A stretch of 44,170 nt of DNA from SZUA-152 sp964401355 (GTDB lineage: Bacteria > Pseudomonadota > Gammaproteobacteria > SZUA-152): the NCBI GenBank assembly GCA_964401355.1, contig CAYNYJ010000024.1:1-44170 (forward strand). The letters are read 5' to 3'. The position numbers were made by a program, and so were the translations under genes. Below are positions 1 through 9,048 of this stretch, piece after piece; position 1 is the stretch's first letter; each line of letters starts with the position of its first letter. The notes under the pieces are model-generated. The model worked only from the letters and a program-made list of their open reading frames with translations. It was not told the DNA's origin and did not search any database.

Positions 1-107
1 TTTCTCATCTGCAAACAAGGTTGCAGTTTTCATGAAAGTTTATGGGACACTAGTGCTGTTACACTTTAAAATACCGCATAAAACAATAAGAACATCGCAC
101 CTGTCGT

Positions 108-1481
108 TCAATCCCGAGTCGCGATATCAATGCCCTCAATCGCTGTCCTTGCCATCAACGTTATTTCATCCTCATTGATCACATACGGCGGCATAAAATA
201 CACCACATTGCCCAACGGCCTTAATAGCACGCCCTTTTCCAATGCATGTTCATACACGTGTAGCCCGCGGCGCTGCTGCCAGGGGTAAGGTGTCTTACTG
301 GCCTTGTCTGCCACCATCTCTATCGCCAGAATCATCCCGCACTGCCTCACGTCGCTGACATGAGGATGATCAACCAGCTCTGCCACGGAATCTGCCATCT
401 TTTTTGCCAGTACCTGGTTATCCTTCATCACATCCCGTTGCTCAAACAGTTCCAACGTCGCCAGCGCGGCGCTACAACCCAGAGCATTACCGGTATAACT
501 GTGCGAATGTAAAAATGCGCTGAGGTTTTCATAGTCGTCATAAAAGGCCTGATACACCGTGTCCGTAGTCAACACTGCGGCCAAGGGCAGGTAGCCACCG
601 GTGATCCCCTTGGACAAACAGATAAAGTCCGGGCTGATGCCCGCCTGCTCGCAAGCAAACAAGGTACCGGTACGGCCAAAGCCCACAGCCACTTCATCCG
701 CAATCAACAACACGTCATGTTGATCACAGGCGGCGCGCAACATTTTCAGGTACACCGCATCGTACATGCGTACATTACCCGCCACCTGCACCAGGGGTTC
801 AACAATCACCGCACACACTTCACCCGCGTGTTGTTGCAAGGTTTCTTCCATCGCGGCAAACTGGCGCACCGCATAATCCGCAGTGCTCTCTCCCGCTTCC
901 CGATGATAGCTATCGGGTGAAGGCACCGTAATTGGCTGCATCAACAGCGGCTCATAGGTGTCCTTGTACAGAGACACATCTCCCACTGCCAAGGCACCCA
1001 GGGTTTCCCCGTGATAACTGTTGGACAAATTGATGAACTTGGTACGCCGCGGTTTTGAAGGCCCACCTCCGGCGAGGCCCTCCTTGTTTAACCAGTAGTG
1101 GAAGCTCATCTTCAACGCCACCTCCACCGCCGAAGAACCGTTATCGGTAAAAAAAACGCGCTCTAATTTAGCCGGTGTTATTTCAACCAGTTTTTCCGAC
1201 AAGCGAATCACCGGCTCGTGGGTAAAGCCCGCCAACAGCACGTGTTCCAGCTCCGACATTTGTCGACTGATCGCTGCATTAATGTGTGCATTGGCATGGC
1301 CAAAGATATTCACCCACCAGGAGCTGATCGCATCCAGATAGCGTTTGCCCTCAAAATCCTCCAGCCATACACCCTGGCCGCGCCGAATCGGGATCATCGG
1401 TAGAAATTCATGATCCTTCATCTGTGTGCAAGGGTGCCACAACACGGCCAAATCCCGCTCTTTCCACTCTTGGTTTGTCAT
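108..1481 (-). CDS. bioA: Adenosylmethionine-8-amino-7-oxononanoate aminotransferase (BioA)
   Basis: BioA is the PLP-dependent transaminase of biotin synthesis; it converts KAPA to DAPA using S-adenosylmethionine as amino donor. The 457-residue product has the family's usual length. It shows the N-terminal substrate-pocket motif ISSWWVN (about residues 53-59), the YHGETLGALAVGD stretch (about 157-169), the PLP-binding aspartate in LLIADEVAVGFGRTG (D262) and the Schiff-base lysine in LSKGITGGYLP (K291). The frame stays open another 27 codons upstream, but the extension has no family character. I chose the ATG at 1479-1481 because the protein then begins MTNQEWKERDLAVLWHPCTQ, typical of BioA. 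The other bio genes are not in the window, so bioA stands alone here. I saw no clear BirA operator upstream. The function call is very secure; the start is likely. Confidence 0.96.
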   Translation of the reverse strand: MTNQEWKERDLAVLWHPCTQMKDHEFLPMIPIRRGQGVWLEDFEGKRYLDAISSWWVNIFGHANAHINAAISRQMSELEHVLLAGFTHEPVIRLSEKLVEITPAKLERVFFTDNGSSAVEVALKMSFHYWLNKEGLAGGGPSKPRRTKFINLSNSYHGETLGALAVGDVSLYKDTYEPLLMQPITVPSPDSYHREAGESTADYAVRQFAAMEETLQQHAGEVCAVIVEPLVQVAGNVRMYDAVYLKMLRAACDQHDVLLIADEVAVGFGRTGTLFACEQAGISPDFICLSKGITGGYLPLAAVLTTDTVYQAFYDDYENLSAFLHSHSYTGNALGCSAALATLELFEQRDVMKDNQVLAKKMADSVAELVDHPHVSDVRQCGMILAIEMVADKASKTPYPWQQRRGLHVYEHALEKGVLLRPLGNVVYFMPPYVINEDEITLMARTAIEGIDIATRD

Positions 1482-1792
1482 TATAAAAACCCACGTCTGA
1501 AAATAGTGGAAGTGTAACGCCTTAGCCCTTATCAAACAGCCACTTTGAGAATTGCCGATCATGCATTCGCGATAAAAACAGCGGCCTTGATGAAAGGCCG
1601 TTAAATGAAATCACCATCTGAGAGGGAAAAGTAGATGATGATCTACGTAAATTACTAGATGCCAATATTTCAATAGTCAAGAAAACAACTGGGGTCATTG
1701 ATACTGACAGCCGTCACACCCACAGTAATACAGCCCACCAATTCCAGTTTGGTGGTTTTCTGATCAGCGGTTATCGAACCCCAGCGTCCGGT
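1482..1792. other. bioA upstream / recG downstream intergenic region
   Basis: This gap of about 310 bases must hold the bioA promoter (minus strand) and the 3' end of the recG transcript. No further gene is convincing. The only clear structure is the short hairpin at 1735-1755, listed separately. I could not identify a convincing -35/-10 pair or a biotin operator. Confidence 0.6.
1735..1755. terminator. Possible hairpin terminator downstream of recG
   Basis: A 7-bp perfect inverted repeat, CCACCAA at 1735-1741 and TTGGTGG at 1749-1755, encloses a 7-base loop and is followed on the plus strand by TTTT. It lies just downstream of the recG stop (minus strand). Read in the recG direction, the U-run precedes the stem rather than follows it, so canonical intrinsic termination of recG is not supported. 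The T-tract favours plus-strand transcripts, but no plus-strand gene ends here. Weak call. Confidence 0.3.
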
Positions 1793-3898
1793 TCAGACCT
1801 TGGCATACTGCATCCCATCCGCCAGCCAGCGCCGGATCAACGGTGCCACACTCTCAGGATATCCCTGTAACAACGTTTCGCAACACACCGCAATGCGCGG
1901 CAACAAAGCCTGGTCTCGCTGGAAATCGGCAATGCGAAGATTTAACAAACCGGTTTGACGGGTGCCCAGTAATTCCCCAGGCCCACGAATCTCTAAATCC
2001 CGTTGTGCAATAACAAAACCATCATTGGTTTCCCGCAGAATGGCCAACCGGGATTTCGCGGTTTTTGACAACGCCGGGCCGTACAACAGCACACAACTGC
2101 TCTGCTGATCACCGCGGCCAACCCGGCCCCGTAACTGGTGCAATTGTGACAACCCCAGCCGCTCGGCATTGTCGATGATCATGAGGCTGGCATTGGGCAC
2201 GTCCACCCCCACTTCGATCACCGTGGTGGCCACCAGCAAATCAATGTCACCGGCCTTGAATGCCGCCATCACCTGAGCCTTCTCCGCCGCCTTTAAGCGA
2301 CCATGCACCAGGCCAATGCACAAATCAGGCAAGGCGTGATGCAAGACCTCCGCGGTTTCTTGCGCGGCCTGGCATTGCAATTTTTCCGACTCCTCCACCA
2401 GCGGACACACCCAGTAGGCCTGTCGACCCTGCTGACAGGCGCGATGGGTGCGCGCCACCACTTCATCGCGTCGTTGATCCGAAATGACCACCGTCTCCAC
2501 CGGCATGCGCCCCGGCGGTAATTCATCAATCACCGACAAATCCAGATCGGCGTAGGCTGTTTGTGCCAGGGTGCGGGGGATGGGCGTGGCCGTCATCACC
2601 AATTGATGCGGTAAACCCTGGCCATTGACACCCTTGTTTTGCAGAGCCAGACGCTGATGCACGCCAAAACGATGTTGTTCGTCGATGATCACCAGCCCCA
2701 GCGTCGCAAACTCCACACCGGCTTGAAACAACGCCTGGGTGCCCACAATCACTTGCGCACTACCATCCCGCATGGCGGCCAACACCGTTTTGCGCGCCCG
2801 CCCCTTGATCTTCCCCGACAACCAGCCCACCGACACACCCAAGGGCTGCAACCACTGCGTGAAATTAATACGATGTTGCTCGGCCAGCAATTCCGTCGGT
2901 GCCATCACCGCCACTTGAAAACCGGCTTCCACCGCCTGCAACGCCGCCATCGCCGCCACAATGGTCTTGCCGCTGCCCACATCACCCTGTACCAAGCGTT
3001 GCATCGGTCGCGGCTGATTCAGATCTTGCTGTATCTCATTGGCGACGCGTTGCTGCGCCGCGGTCAACTCAAAGGGCAGGGCCTCCAACAAGGCCCGCGA
3101 CAATTTTCCTGCCGCGCGCAGGCTCGGTGCTGATTTTAATTGGTGATGGTAACGCAACTGACGCAGACTCAACTGATGTGCCAGTAATTCTTCAAATGCA
3201 AGACGCTGCTGAAACGGATGCAAACCTTCCTGCAAGGCTGCCAACTCCGCATCCGGCGGTGGATAATGCACGTAACGCACCGCCGCTTCCAGGCTGGCGA
3301 GATTTTCCTGCGCCAGCATCGTGCCGGGCAGATAGTCATGAAGCAACTCAGCCATCAAGCTGGCATTGGATAACACCGATTCAATCAGGGCGCGCAGCTT
3401 TAACTGACGCAGACCCTCCGTGGTGGGATACACGGGGGTCAAACATTCTTCCCTTCGCTCAACGGTGGTCGCCGTGAATTCGTGATATTCCGGGTGCACC
3501 ATTTCCAATTGGCCACCCGAGGCCCGCACCTCACCAAAACATTCCACCACGGTGCCTCGCGCCAGGCGTTGCTGCTGTTGCTTATTGAAATGAAAAAATC
3601 GTAGGGTAATAAAACCGGTGCCATCACTGATACGTGACAACAACATCCGTCGGCGCCCGAATTTAACTTCGGTAAGCTGCACCTCACCACGAATGGATAT
3701 CTCATCACCATTACGCAGGCTGCCAATCGCGGCCAGCCGTGTCCGATCCTGATATCGCAGCGGCAAATGAAACAGCAGATCAGCAACACTGAAAATATTC
3801 AGATTTGCCAGTTTTTCGACAATACTCGGACCCACGCCTTTAAGCGCTAATAACGTTTGTTGCTCTGACGTTGGTGCGATTCCGCAGTTTGAATTCAA
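1793..3898 (-). CDS. recG: ATP-dependent DNA helicase RecG
   Basis: RecG is the branch-migrating helicase that reverses stalled replication forks and processes Holliday junctions and R-loops. The 701-residue product matches the usual length (about 690). It has the N-terminal wedge/OB region (around residues 20-150, including FHLPLRYQDRT), Walker A in LVQGDVGSGKTIVAAMAAL, Walker B as the DEQH box (VIIDEQHRFGVHQR), motif III VMTATPIPRTLA, and the C-terminal helicase motifs TTVIEVGVDVPNAS and QLRGRVGRG. The start codon used is TTG at 3896-3898; no in-frame ATG lies close by, and the first domain begins soon afterwards. The start is therefore less certain than the function. The gene stands between bioA and a membrane cytochrome-like gene, all on the minus strand. 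Confidence 0.96.
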   Translation of the reverse strand: MNSNCGIAPTSEQQTLLALKGVGPSIVEKLANLNIFSVADLLFHLPLRYQDRTRLAAIGSLRNGDEISIRGEVQLTEVKFGRRRMLLSRISDGTGFITLRFFHFNKQQQQRLARGTVVECFGEVRASGGQLEMVHPEYHEFTATTVERREECLTPVYPTTEGLRQLKLRALIESVLSNASLMAELLHDYLPGTMLAQENLASLEAAVRYVHYPPPDAELAALQEGLHPFQQRLAFEELLAHQLSLRQLRYHHQLKSAPSLRAAGKLSRALLEALPFELTAAQQRVANEIQQDLNQPRPMQRLVQGDVGSGKTIVAAMAALQAVEAGFQVAVMAPTELLAEQHRINFTQWLQPLGVSVGWLSGKIKGRARKTVLAAMRDGSAQVIVGTQALFQAGVEFATLGLVIIDEQHRFGVHQRLALQNKGVNGQGLPHQLVMTATPIPRTLAQTAYADLDLSVIDELPPGRMPVETVVISDQRRDEVVARTHRACQQGRQAYWVCPLVEESEKLQCQAAQETAEVLHHALPDLCIGLVHGRLKAAEKAQVMAAFKAGDIDLLVATTVIEVGVDVPNASLMIIDNAERLGLSQLHQLRGRVGRGDQQSSCVLLYGPALSKTAKSRLAILRETNDGFVIAQRDLEIRGPGELLGTRQTGLLNLRIADFQRDQALLPRIAVCCETLLQGYPESVAPLIRRWLADGMQYAKV

Positions 3899-4007
3899 CG
3901 ACGCTCATCCACTGATAGGTCAAAGCAGAAGTGTACACGTCGTCCGTCGCAAATAAAAAATCGTTATCCAGAATTTTGCGAAAAATGCCGTAAGCTCTGC
4001 AATATCG

Positions 4008-4826
4008 TCACCACCTCGACTCACCATCTTCGATGATCTCCACAGGCAATCGATAAAACCACATCTGATAAATTGATATTAGCCACTGCACGGCAAAAGC
4101 CACGCCCATCACACCACCACTGATCATCACCACCCAGGCAAAAGGTGGGTACACCTTAGTAAGATACCAGGAACCAATGTCCAACAAAATAGCCACGAAT
4201 GGGATGGCGATTAAAATACCTTTAAGCCAGGCTGGCTTGACATAGGCATGACAAAAAATAGAACCCATAATAAAAAAGATGAAGGTAATGCCAAATAAAT
4301 GAATGTGAGAAACCCGCACCAGGGTAAATATATCCATGCCGGTATCCAGCGCAACCACGGTCATTAATCCATCGTAGTCTTTAAGTACCGGCACATGCGG
4401 ATTTGAACCGTTGTGACACATGCTACAACGTTGTTCAATAATCGATGCGATAGATCGCGTTTTTTCCTGCTTGCCCCGCGCCATCACCGAACCACCCATC
4501 ACGGACTGATCAGCGATATATTCCAGTTTCAACGCGCCCCGACGCACCCAGGCTATAATTTCATCACGCTCTGCCTGAGGCAACATCCCCGCCATAGATC
4601 CCTTCAGGGCGACCTCCAACCGCGTATCAACCTTACTGCCACTGTAAGCAATCATCAAATCCTGAACAGACAAACCCGGATTACCGTCACGGCCTGCGTG
4701 TGAGGCAAAAACATGAATCATGGCGAACAGATAACCGACGCCAAGAACAATCAAGGTGCCGGTAAATAAGATCCGCACGCTAACCGGCAACATCGAAAAA
4801 TGACTGCAACGCTCCTTGACGAACAT
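4008..4826 (-). CDS. Membrane protein with c-type heme motif, unknown function
   Basis: This 272-residue protein has a hydrophobic N-terminal segment (about residues 17-40), a soluble stretch, a single c-type heme-binding motif CSMCH (C134-H138), then three or four hydrophobic segments (about 168-192, 202-220, 227-250). Histidines inside or beside the membrane segments (H174, H176, H193) could be extra heme ligands. A strong Shine-Dalgarno (GGGAGA) precedes the ATG at 4824-4826. From memory it resembles a family sometimes labelled 'elongation factor-1 alpha' in gammaproteobacterial genomes; that label does not fit the sequence, which has no GTPase motif. I infer an inner-membrane electron-transfer or heme-sensing protein with the CxxCH domain in the periplasm. 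Substrate and partner are unknown, and neighbours recG and ridA give no clue. Confidence 0.6.
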   Translation of the reverse strand: MFVKERCSHFSMLPVSVRILFTGTLIVLGVGYLFAMIHVFASHAGRDGNPGLSVQDLMIAYSGSKVDTRLEVALKGSMAGMLPQAERDEIIAWVRRGALKLEYIADQSVMGGSVMARGKQEKTRSIASIIEQRCSMCHNGSNPHVPVLKDYDGLMTVVALDTGMDIFTLVRVSHIHLFGITFIFFIMGSIFCHAYVKPAWLKGILIAIPFVAILLDIGSWYLTKVYPPFAWVVMISGGVMGVAFAVQWLISIYQMWFYRLPVEIIEDGESRW

Positions 4827-5048
4827 GAATATCTCCCTGATAAAAATTCAACGATGTTACATTGCTCCACCATTCTTCCGTCGCCCGACACAAAAATTCT
4901 GCGGCAAAATTTCACATCTTTTGCTTCAATAAATACGAGGGCTAAAACAAGGCGGGGTATAATGAAGTTTGGCGACAACAAGCGACACCGACAATGAAAA
5001 AAAGAATCAGTACACATTATAAAACAAGTAACGACCCACGCTGGTGTT

Positions 5049-5471
5049 TCAGCTCAACACCATAATGGCATCCATCTCAACGGGCACGCCCTTGGGCAGA
5101 CTGGCCACACCGATGGCCGCGCGAGCGGGGTAGGGTTGCTGAAAATAATCCGCCATCAGCTCATTCACCAATGCGAAGTGCGAAAGATCCGTGAGAAAAA
5201 TATTCAATTTTACAATATCTGCCAAACCACCACCGGCGGCTTGAGTCACGGCCTGTAGATTATCAAAGACCTGTCGAATCTGAGCGGCCATGTCACCCTC
5301 CACCACCTTCATGGTTTCAGGCACCAAAGGAATCTGACCAGAAAGGTACACCGTATCGCCCACCTTGATGGCCTGCGAATAGGTCCCGATCGCAGCGGGC
5401 GCAGCATCGGTATGAATAATTTCGCGTATTTTTTCTGACCCATCGGCCGCGTTGCCAGATTCCAGTGACAT
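5049..5471 (-). CDS. ridA: RidA family enamine/imine deaminase
   Basis: RidA hydrolyses reactive enamine/imine intermediates such as 2-aminoacrylate released by PLP enzymes. The 140-residue product is slightly longer than the usual ~128 because of a variable N-terminus. The core begins at IIHTDAAPAAIGTYSQAIK, followed by VYLSGQIPLVP, and ends with the family signature PYPARAAIGVASLPKGVPVEMDA, which carries the conserved substrate-binding Arg and the Glu. The ATG at 5469-5471 follows an AGGGGG Shine-Dalgarno. It lies 28 bases downstream of spoT on the same strand, so spoT-ridA is probably cotranscribed, an arrangement common in gammaproteobacteria. Confidence 0.94.
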   Translation of the reverse strand: MSLESGNAADGSEKIREIIHTDAAPAAIGTYSQAIKVGDTVYLSGQIPLVPETMKVVEGDMAAQIRQVFDNLQAVTQAAGGGLADIVKLNIFLTDLSHFALVNELMADYFQQPYPARAAIGVASLPKGVPVEMDAIMVLS

Positions 5472-5499
5472 GATTTTTCCCCCTTATTTAACGATTTTG

Positions 5500-7671
5500 T
5501 TAACGTCTGTTATTTGAGCGCGCAATACGCACCACGCTATCGATACCGCGTATGCGCCGAATAATATTGGCCAAATGCACACGATCTTTAACCGACAGTG
5601 TAAACATCAATGTCGAAAAACGTCCATCACGCTCTTCTATGGAGACATTTTCAATATTGGATTTCAAGTCCGCTATGGTCGCTGCTACAGTCGCCAGCAC
5701 CCCGCGCTGATTGGCTGTGTCGACCCGAATCTCTACGGGATAAGTGCCCTGAACCGTTTTTTCCCATTGCAAATCCACCCAGCGTTCCGGATTTTTCCGA
5801 AATTCACGCACATTTTTACAACCGCGCAAATGAATAACAATACCTTTACCGGCGCTGACAAAACCTAAAATCGGATCGCCCGGAATCGGATGGCAGCACT
5901 TGGCGAAGGTCACTACCGATCCTTCCGTACCCCGGATAGCCAAAGGTTTACTGCCATGGCGATGGCCGGTCGGCTTTAGCCAATCCGGTGCATAACGGTT
6001 AAACATGCCCTTAACACCCACATGTTGTTGAGTATCAATACCGGCGTTAATATCGGAGATCTGTCGCGCAACCAGTGAAGCAACGCGATTACCCAAGCTG
6101 ATTTCCTGGTAAAGATCGCTGAGTGTTTTCACATTCAATTGGCTCAGCAATTGATTGACCTTTTCCATCGGTATCTTTTCCCACGACATACCATTAACCG
6201 CCAACGCCTTGTTTAACATGCGTTGTCCCAAGCCAATGGCTTCATCTTTGTGGAGTTGTTTCAAAAAGTGGCGAATATTGGTGCGCGCCTTTGCGGTGAC
6301 GACAAAATCCAGCCACACCGGATTAGGTTTAGCCCCCGGCACAGTTATCACTTCCACGGTTTCACCATTGTGCAAAACGCTGCGTAACGGCGCTAAGTGC
6401 CGATTGATCGTTACCGACACACAAGAGCTGCCAATGTCCGTGTGCACTGCATAGGCAAAATCCAGGGCCGTCGCCCCCCGTGGTAAGGTCATAATGTCGC
6501 CATCCGGGGTGAACACGTAAACCTCGTCGGGAAACAAATCGATTTTGACATTTTCCAGAAATTCTTCGGAGTTACCTGCCTGCTGTTGCATTTCCAACAA
6601 ACCTTTCAGCCACTCCGTTGCATGGCTGGGTGTGGCATCACCGGTTTTATACATCCAGTGTGCGGCAATACCGGCATCGGCCACACGCTGCATGTCTTCG
6701 GTGCGAATCTGCACCTCGATAGGAACGCCGTAAGGACTAAACAAAATAGTGTGCAGCGACTGATAGCCATTGGCCTTGGGAATCGCGATGTAATCCTTGA
6801 ATTTACCCGGCACCGGTTTATACAAATTATGGACTACACCCAACACCCGGTAACAGGTATCCACTTTGTCGACCACTAACCTGAATGCAAAAACATCGGA
6901 CACTTCACTGAAACTCAGTGCCTTGCTGCGCATCTTTTGATAAATGCTAAAAAGATGTTTTTCCCTGCCCCTCACCGAGAAATCCAGGCCCTCACTGTGT
7001 AGACGCTCTTCAATGGACAACCGAATTTTATCGATTAGCGCCTTTCGATTACCGCGCGATTGTTTTACCGCCTGCTCTAATACTTGATAACGTAATGGGT
7101 GGATTGCTTGAAAACACAAATCTTCCAATTCCAAACAGACATCTTTCATCCCCAGACGATTCGCAATCGGCGCGAAAATCTCTAACGTCTCACGGGCAAT
7201 ACGGCGTTTTTTATCGGGTCGCATCACGCCCAGAGTGCGCATGTTATGCAGCCGGTCTGCCAACTTGATGAGGATGATGCGAATATCCTTCACCATGGCA
7301 AGAATCATCTTGCGAAAATTCTCGGCCTGCGCTTCCGCTTTGCTACCAAATTTAACCTGGGTAAGTTTGGTGACGCCATCCACCAAAGTAGCGACCTCTT
7401 CACTGAATTCGCTCTCCAGCTGTTCTCTCACAGTCGCAGTGTCTTCAATAACGTCGTGCAGAATGGCGGCAATGATGGTGTTGTAGTCCATCCGCATTTC
7501 GGCCAGGATTCTGGCCACCGCCAAGGGATGGTAGATATAAGGTTCACCAGTCAGACGGAGCTGACCATCGTGCGCTTCGGCGCCAAATAAATAAGCCCGG
7601 TAGACTTCTTTTACCTGATCCGGTTCAAGATACCCTTCAAGCAGGGCACACAAATCATGAATTAAAAACAC
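5500..7671 (-). CDS. spoT: (p)ppGpp synthase/hydrolase SpoT
   Basis: SpoT controls stringent-response alarmone levels. The 723-residue protein has the full long RSH layout. An HD hydrolase domain near the N-terminus has YHPLAVARIL and the catalytic HDVIEDT (H72, D73). A synthetase domain has FKDYIAIPKANGYQSLHT. A TGS domain has YVFTPDGDIMTLPRGATALDFAYA, the zinc-finger-like region carries FAKCCHPIPGD, and there is a C-terminal ACT domain. The intact HD motif means hydrolase activity should be retained, and the synthetase motif also looks intact. The start appears to be GTG at 7669-7671, with GAGG a few bases upstream; the overlapping ATG there is out of frame and stops almost at once. It follows rpoZ on the same strand, with a strong hairpin between them (7753-7793). 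Confidence 0.97.
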   Translation of the reverse strand: MFLIHDLCALLEGYLEPDQVKEVYRAYLFGAEAHDGQLRLTGEPYIYHPLAVARILAEMRMDYNTIIAAILHDVIEDTATVREQLESEFSEEVATLVDGVTKLTQVKFGSKAEAQAENFRKMILAMVKDIRIILIKLADRLHNMRTLGVMRPDKKRRIARETLEIFAPIANRLGMKDVCLELEDLCFQAIHPLRYQVLEQAVKQSRGNRKALIDKIRLSIEERLHSEGLDFSVRGREKHLFSIYQKMRSKALSFSEVSDVFAFRLVVDKVDTCYRVLGVVHNLYKPVPGKFKDYIAIPKANGYQSLHTILFSPYGVPIEVQIRTEDMQRVADAGIAAHWMYKTGDATPSHATEWLKGLLEMQQQAGNSEEFLENVKIDLFPDEVYVFTPDGDIMTLPRGATALDFAYAVHTDIGSSCVSVTINRHLAPLRSVLHNGETVEVITVPGAKPNPVWLDFVVTAKARTNIRHFLKQLHKDEAIGLGQRMLNKALAVNGMSWEKIPMEKVNQLLSQLNVKTLSDLYQEISLGNRVASLVARQISDINAGIDTQQHVGVKGMFNRYAPDWLKPTGHRHGSKPLAIRGTEGSVVTFAKCCHPIPGDPILGFVSAGKGIVIHLRGCKNVREFRKNPERWVDLQWEKTVQGTYPVEIRVDTANQRGVLATVAATIADLKSNIENVSIEERDGRFSTLMFTLSVKDRVHLANIIRRIRGIDSVVRIARSNNRR

Positions 7672-7752
7672 CGGGCCCTCATGATTTCAAGATCAGCCTC
7701 TTACACTTGCTGAATAGATGAATGCCGCACGCGTTCGTTACGACACATTTCG

Positions 7753-7793
7753 ATAACACCATGGAATCACTATAGGTGACTCCATGGTGTTAT
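7753..7793 (-). promoter_or_regulatory. Strong hairpin between rpoZ and spoT
   Basis: An 18-base inverted repeat (7753-7770 and 7776-7793) with a 5-base loop lies in the 194-base rpoZ-spoT gap. On the plus strand there is one A/C mismatch. In a minus-strand transcript, the direction of both genes, that pair becomes G-U, so the RNA stem is fully paired. No T-run follows on either strand, so it is not a textbook intrinsic terminator. It could be an RNA processing or stability element, a partial attenuator between rpoZ and spoT, or a protein-binding palindrome. Confidence 0.65.
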
Positions 7794-7865
7794 GAATAAG
7801 AGGGTTCATTTCCCGACCGTTGTCTTTCGCCAACGACCCAGCCAGCAACTACGCCGGTAAACCCA

Positions 7866-8147
7866 TTATCCCTGATTGGCAAATTCAGCAGCCTCTGCGG
7901 CGGCGGCCTCTGCCTCTGCGGCCTCACGAGCACGCTTTTCTTCAGTCGCCATATTTTCCAGAATTTTAGTGGTGATTTTACCTTCGCCAATTTCACGCAA
8001 CGCAACCACCGTGGCCTTATCATTCCCCCAGTCCACCAATGCTTCTTTGCCATTGACCAGTTGTCGGGCGCGTTTGCTCGCCAACAGCACCAACTCGAAA
8101 CGGCTTTCTACATTTTCCAAACAATCTTCAACGGTGACACGTGCCAT
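7866..8147 (-). CDS. rpoZ: RNA polymerase omega subunit (RpoZ)
   Basis: RpoZ chaperones the beta-prime subunit into RNA polymerase and forms part of ppGpp site 1. The 93-residue product has the conserved MARVTVEDCLENVESRFELV start, the RARQL segment and the VVALREI segment, with an alanine/glutamate-rich tail common in gammaproteobacteria. The ATG at 8145-8147 has GGAG upstream. It sits between gmk and spoT in the standard gmk-rpoZ-spoT order, so the ppGpp target subunit and the ppGpp enzyme are adjacent. Confidence 0.96.
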   Translation of the reverse strand: MARVTVEDCLENVESRFELVLLASKRARQLVNGKEALVDWGNDKATVVALREIGEGKITTKILENMATEEKRAREAAEAEAAAAEAAEFANQG

Positions 8148-8273
8148 GACGCCAAACTCCTCACTTTACTTGTGCATAAAATCGACTTCCACCGCCTAGG
8201 CGACAGATCCCCGTAGGGGCGCAAAAGTGTACAGAAAATCACGCGTAAATACCAGCCAATACGCCATTACACC

Positions 8274-8903
8274 CTACGCCAACAGTGATTCAATCAATCC
8301 CTGCAAGGATGCCTGTTGACGTGATATCTGTAACCGCTGGCTACTGATGATAGCCCGTAAATCAGCCAACGCGATGGCAAAATCATCATTCACCACCACA
8401 TAGTCAAATTCCTGGTAATGAGACATCTCGGCCTCCGCATCCCGCATGCGGCGCTCGATAATGACCGAATCATCCTGGCCCCGGCCGGTGAGCCGCTCGC
8501 GCAAGGCTTTTTTGGACGGTGGCAAAATGAAAATCCCCACCACCTGGGGAAAATGTTTGCGCACCTGCTGGGCACCCTGCCAATCGATTTCCAGAATCAC
8601 ATCCTGCCCCGAGGTCAACTGGGCCAACACCGCACTCTGTGAAGTGCCGTAATAATTATCAAACACCTGCGCATGTTCCAAAAAATTGCCCTGCGCGACC
8701 ATCTCGGTAAAACGCGCCATATCGACAAAATGATAGTGCACACCCTCCTGCTCACCGGGCCGCTGGTCCCGCGTGGTGTGTGATACCGACAGACCAATGC
8801 CCGCTGTATCTTCCAACAAGGCCTTCAACAAACTGGTTTTGCCGGCACCGGATGGGGCGGAGACGATGTAAAGCGTGCCCTGTACGCTATCGACCTGGCT
8901 CAT
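8274..8903 (-). CDS. gmk: Guanylate kinase (Gmk)
   Basis: Gmk phosphorylates GMP to GDP using ATP. The 209-residue product has the P-loop SAPSGAGKTSLL (about residues 15-26), then the GMP-binding region with VSHTTRDQRPGEQEGVHYHF, then LEIDWQGAQQVRK. The frame is open 15 codons further upstream, but I chose the ATG at 8901-8903 because the family starts about a dozen residues before the P-loop. It is followed on the same strand by rpoZ and spoT. Guanylate metabolism and ppGpp control are thus linked in one cluster. Confidence 0.95.
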   Translation of the reverse strand: MSQVDSVQGTLYIVSAPSGAGKTSLLKALLEDTAGIGLSVSHTTRDQRPGEQEGVHYHFVDMARFTEMVAQGNFLEHAQVFDNYYGTSQSAVLAQLTSGQDVILEIDWQGAQQVRKHFPQVVGIFILPPSKKALRERLTGRGQDDSVIIERRMRDAEAEMSHYQEFDYVVVNDDFAIALADLRAIISSQRLQISRQQASLQGLIESLLA

Positions 8904-9048
8904 GCGGCCCGATCCGCACGCTCTTTTCCCTGTACAACGGGAATGCATACAAAAATACGCCGTGCTGATATAACGATAAAATTCACTAAATACCCTCTAA
9001 TTGTTGCCAACTACGCTGAAACCACCATCTCACCGAACAATTTCGTGA

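Noticed and set aside
4921..4963. TATAAT at about 4957-4962 as a promoter
   Set aside because: No -35 at a proper distance and no plus-strand gene follows.
4751..5017. Small overlapping frames between the cytochrome-like gene and ridA
   Set aside because: Low-quality composition, no ribosome-binding sites, no recognisable protein.
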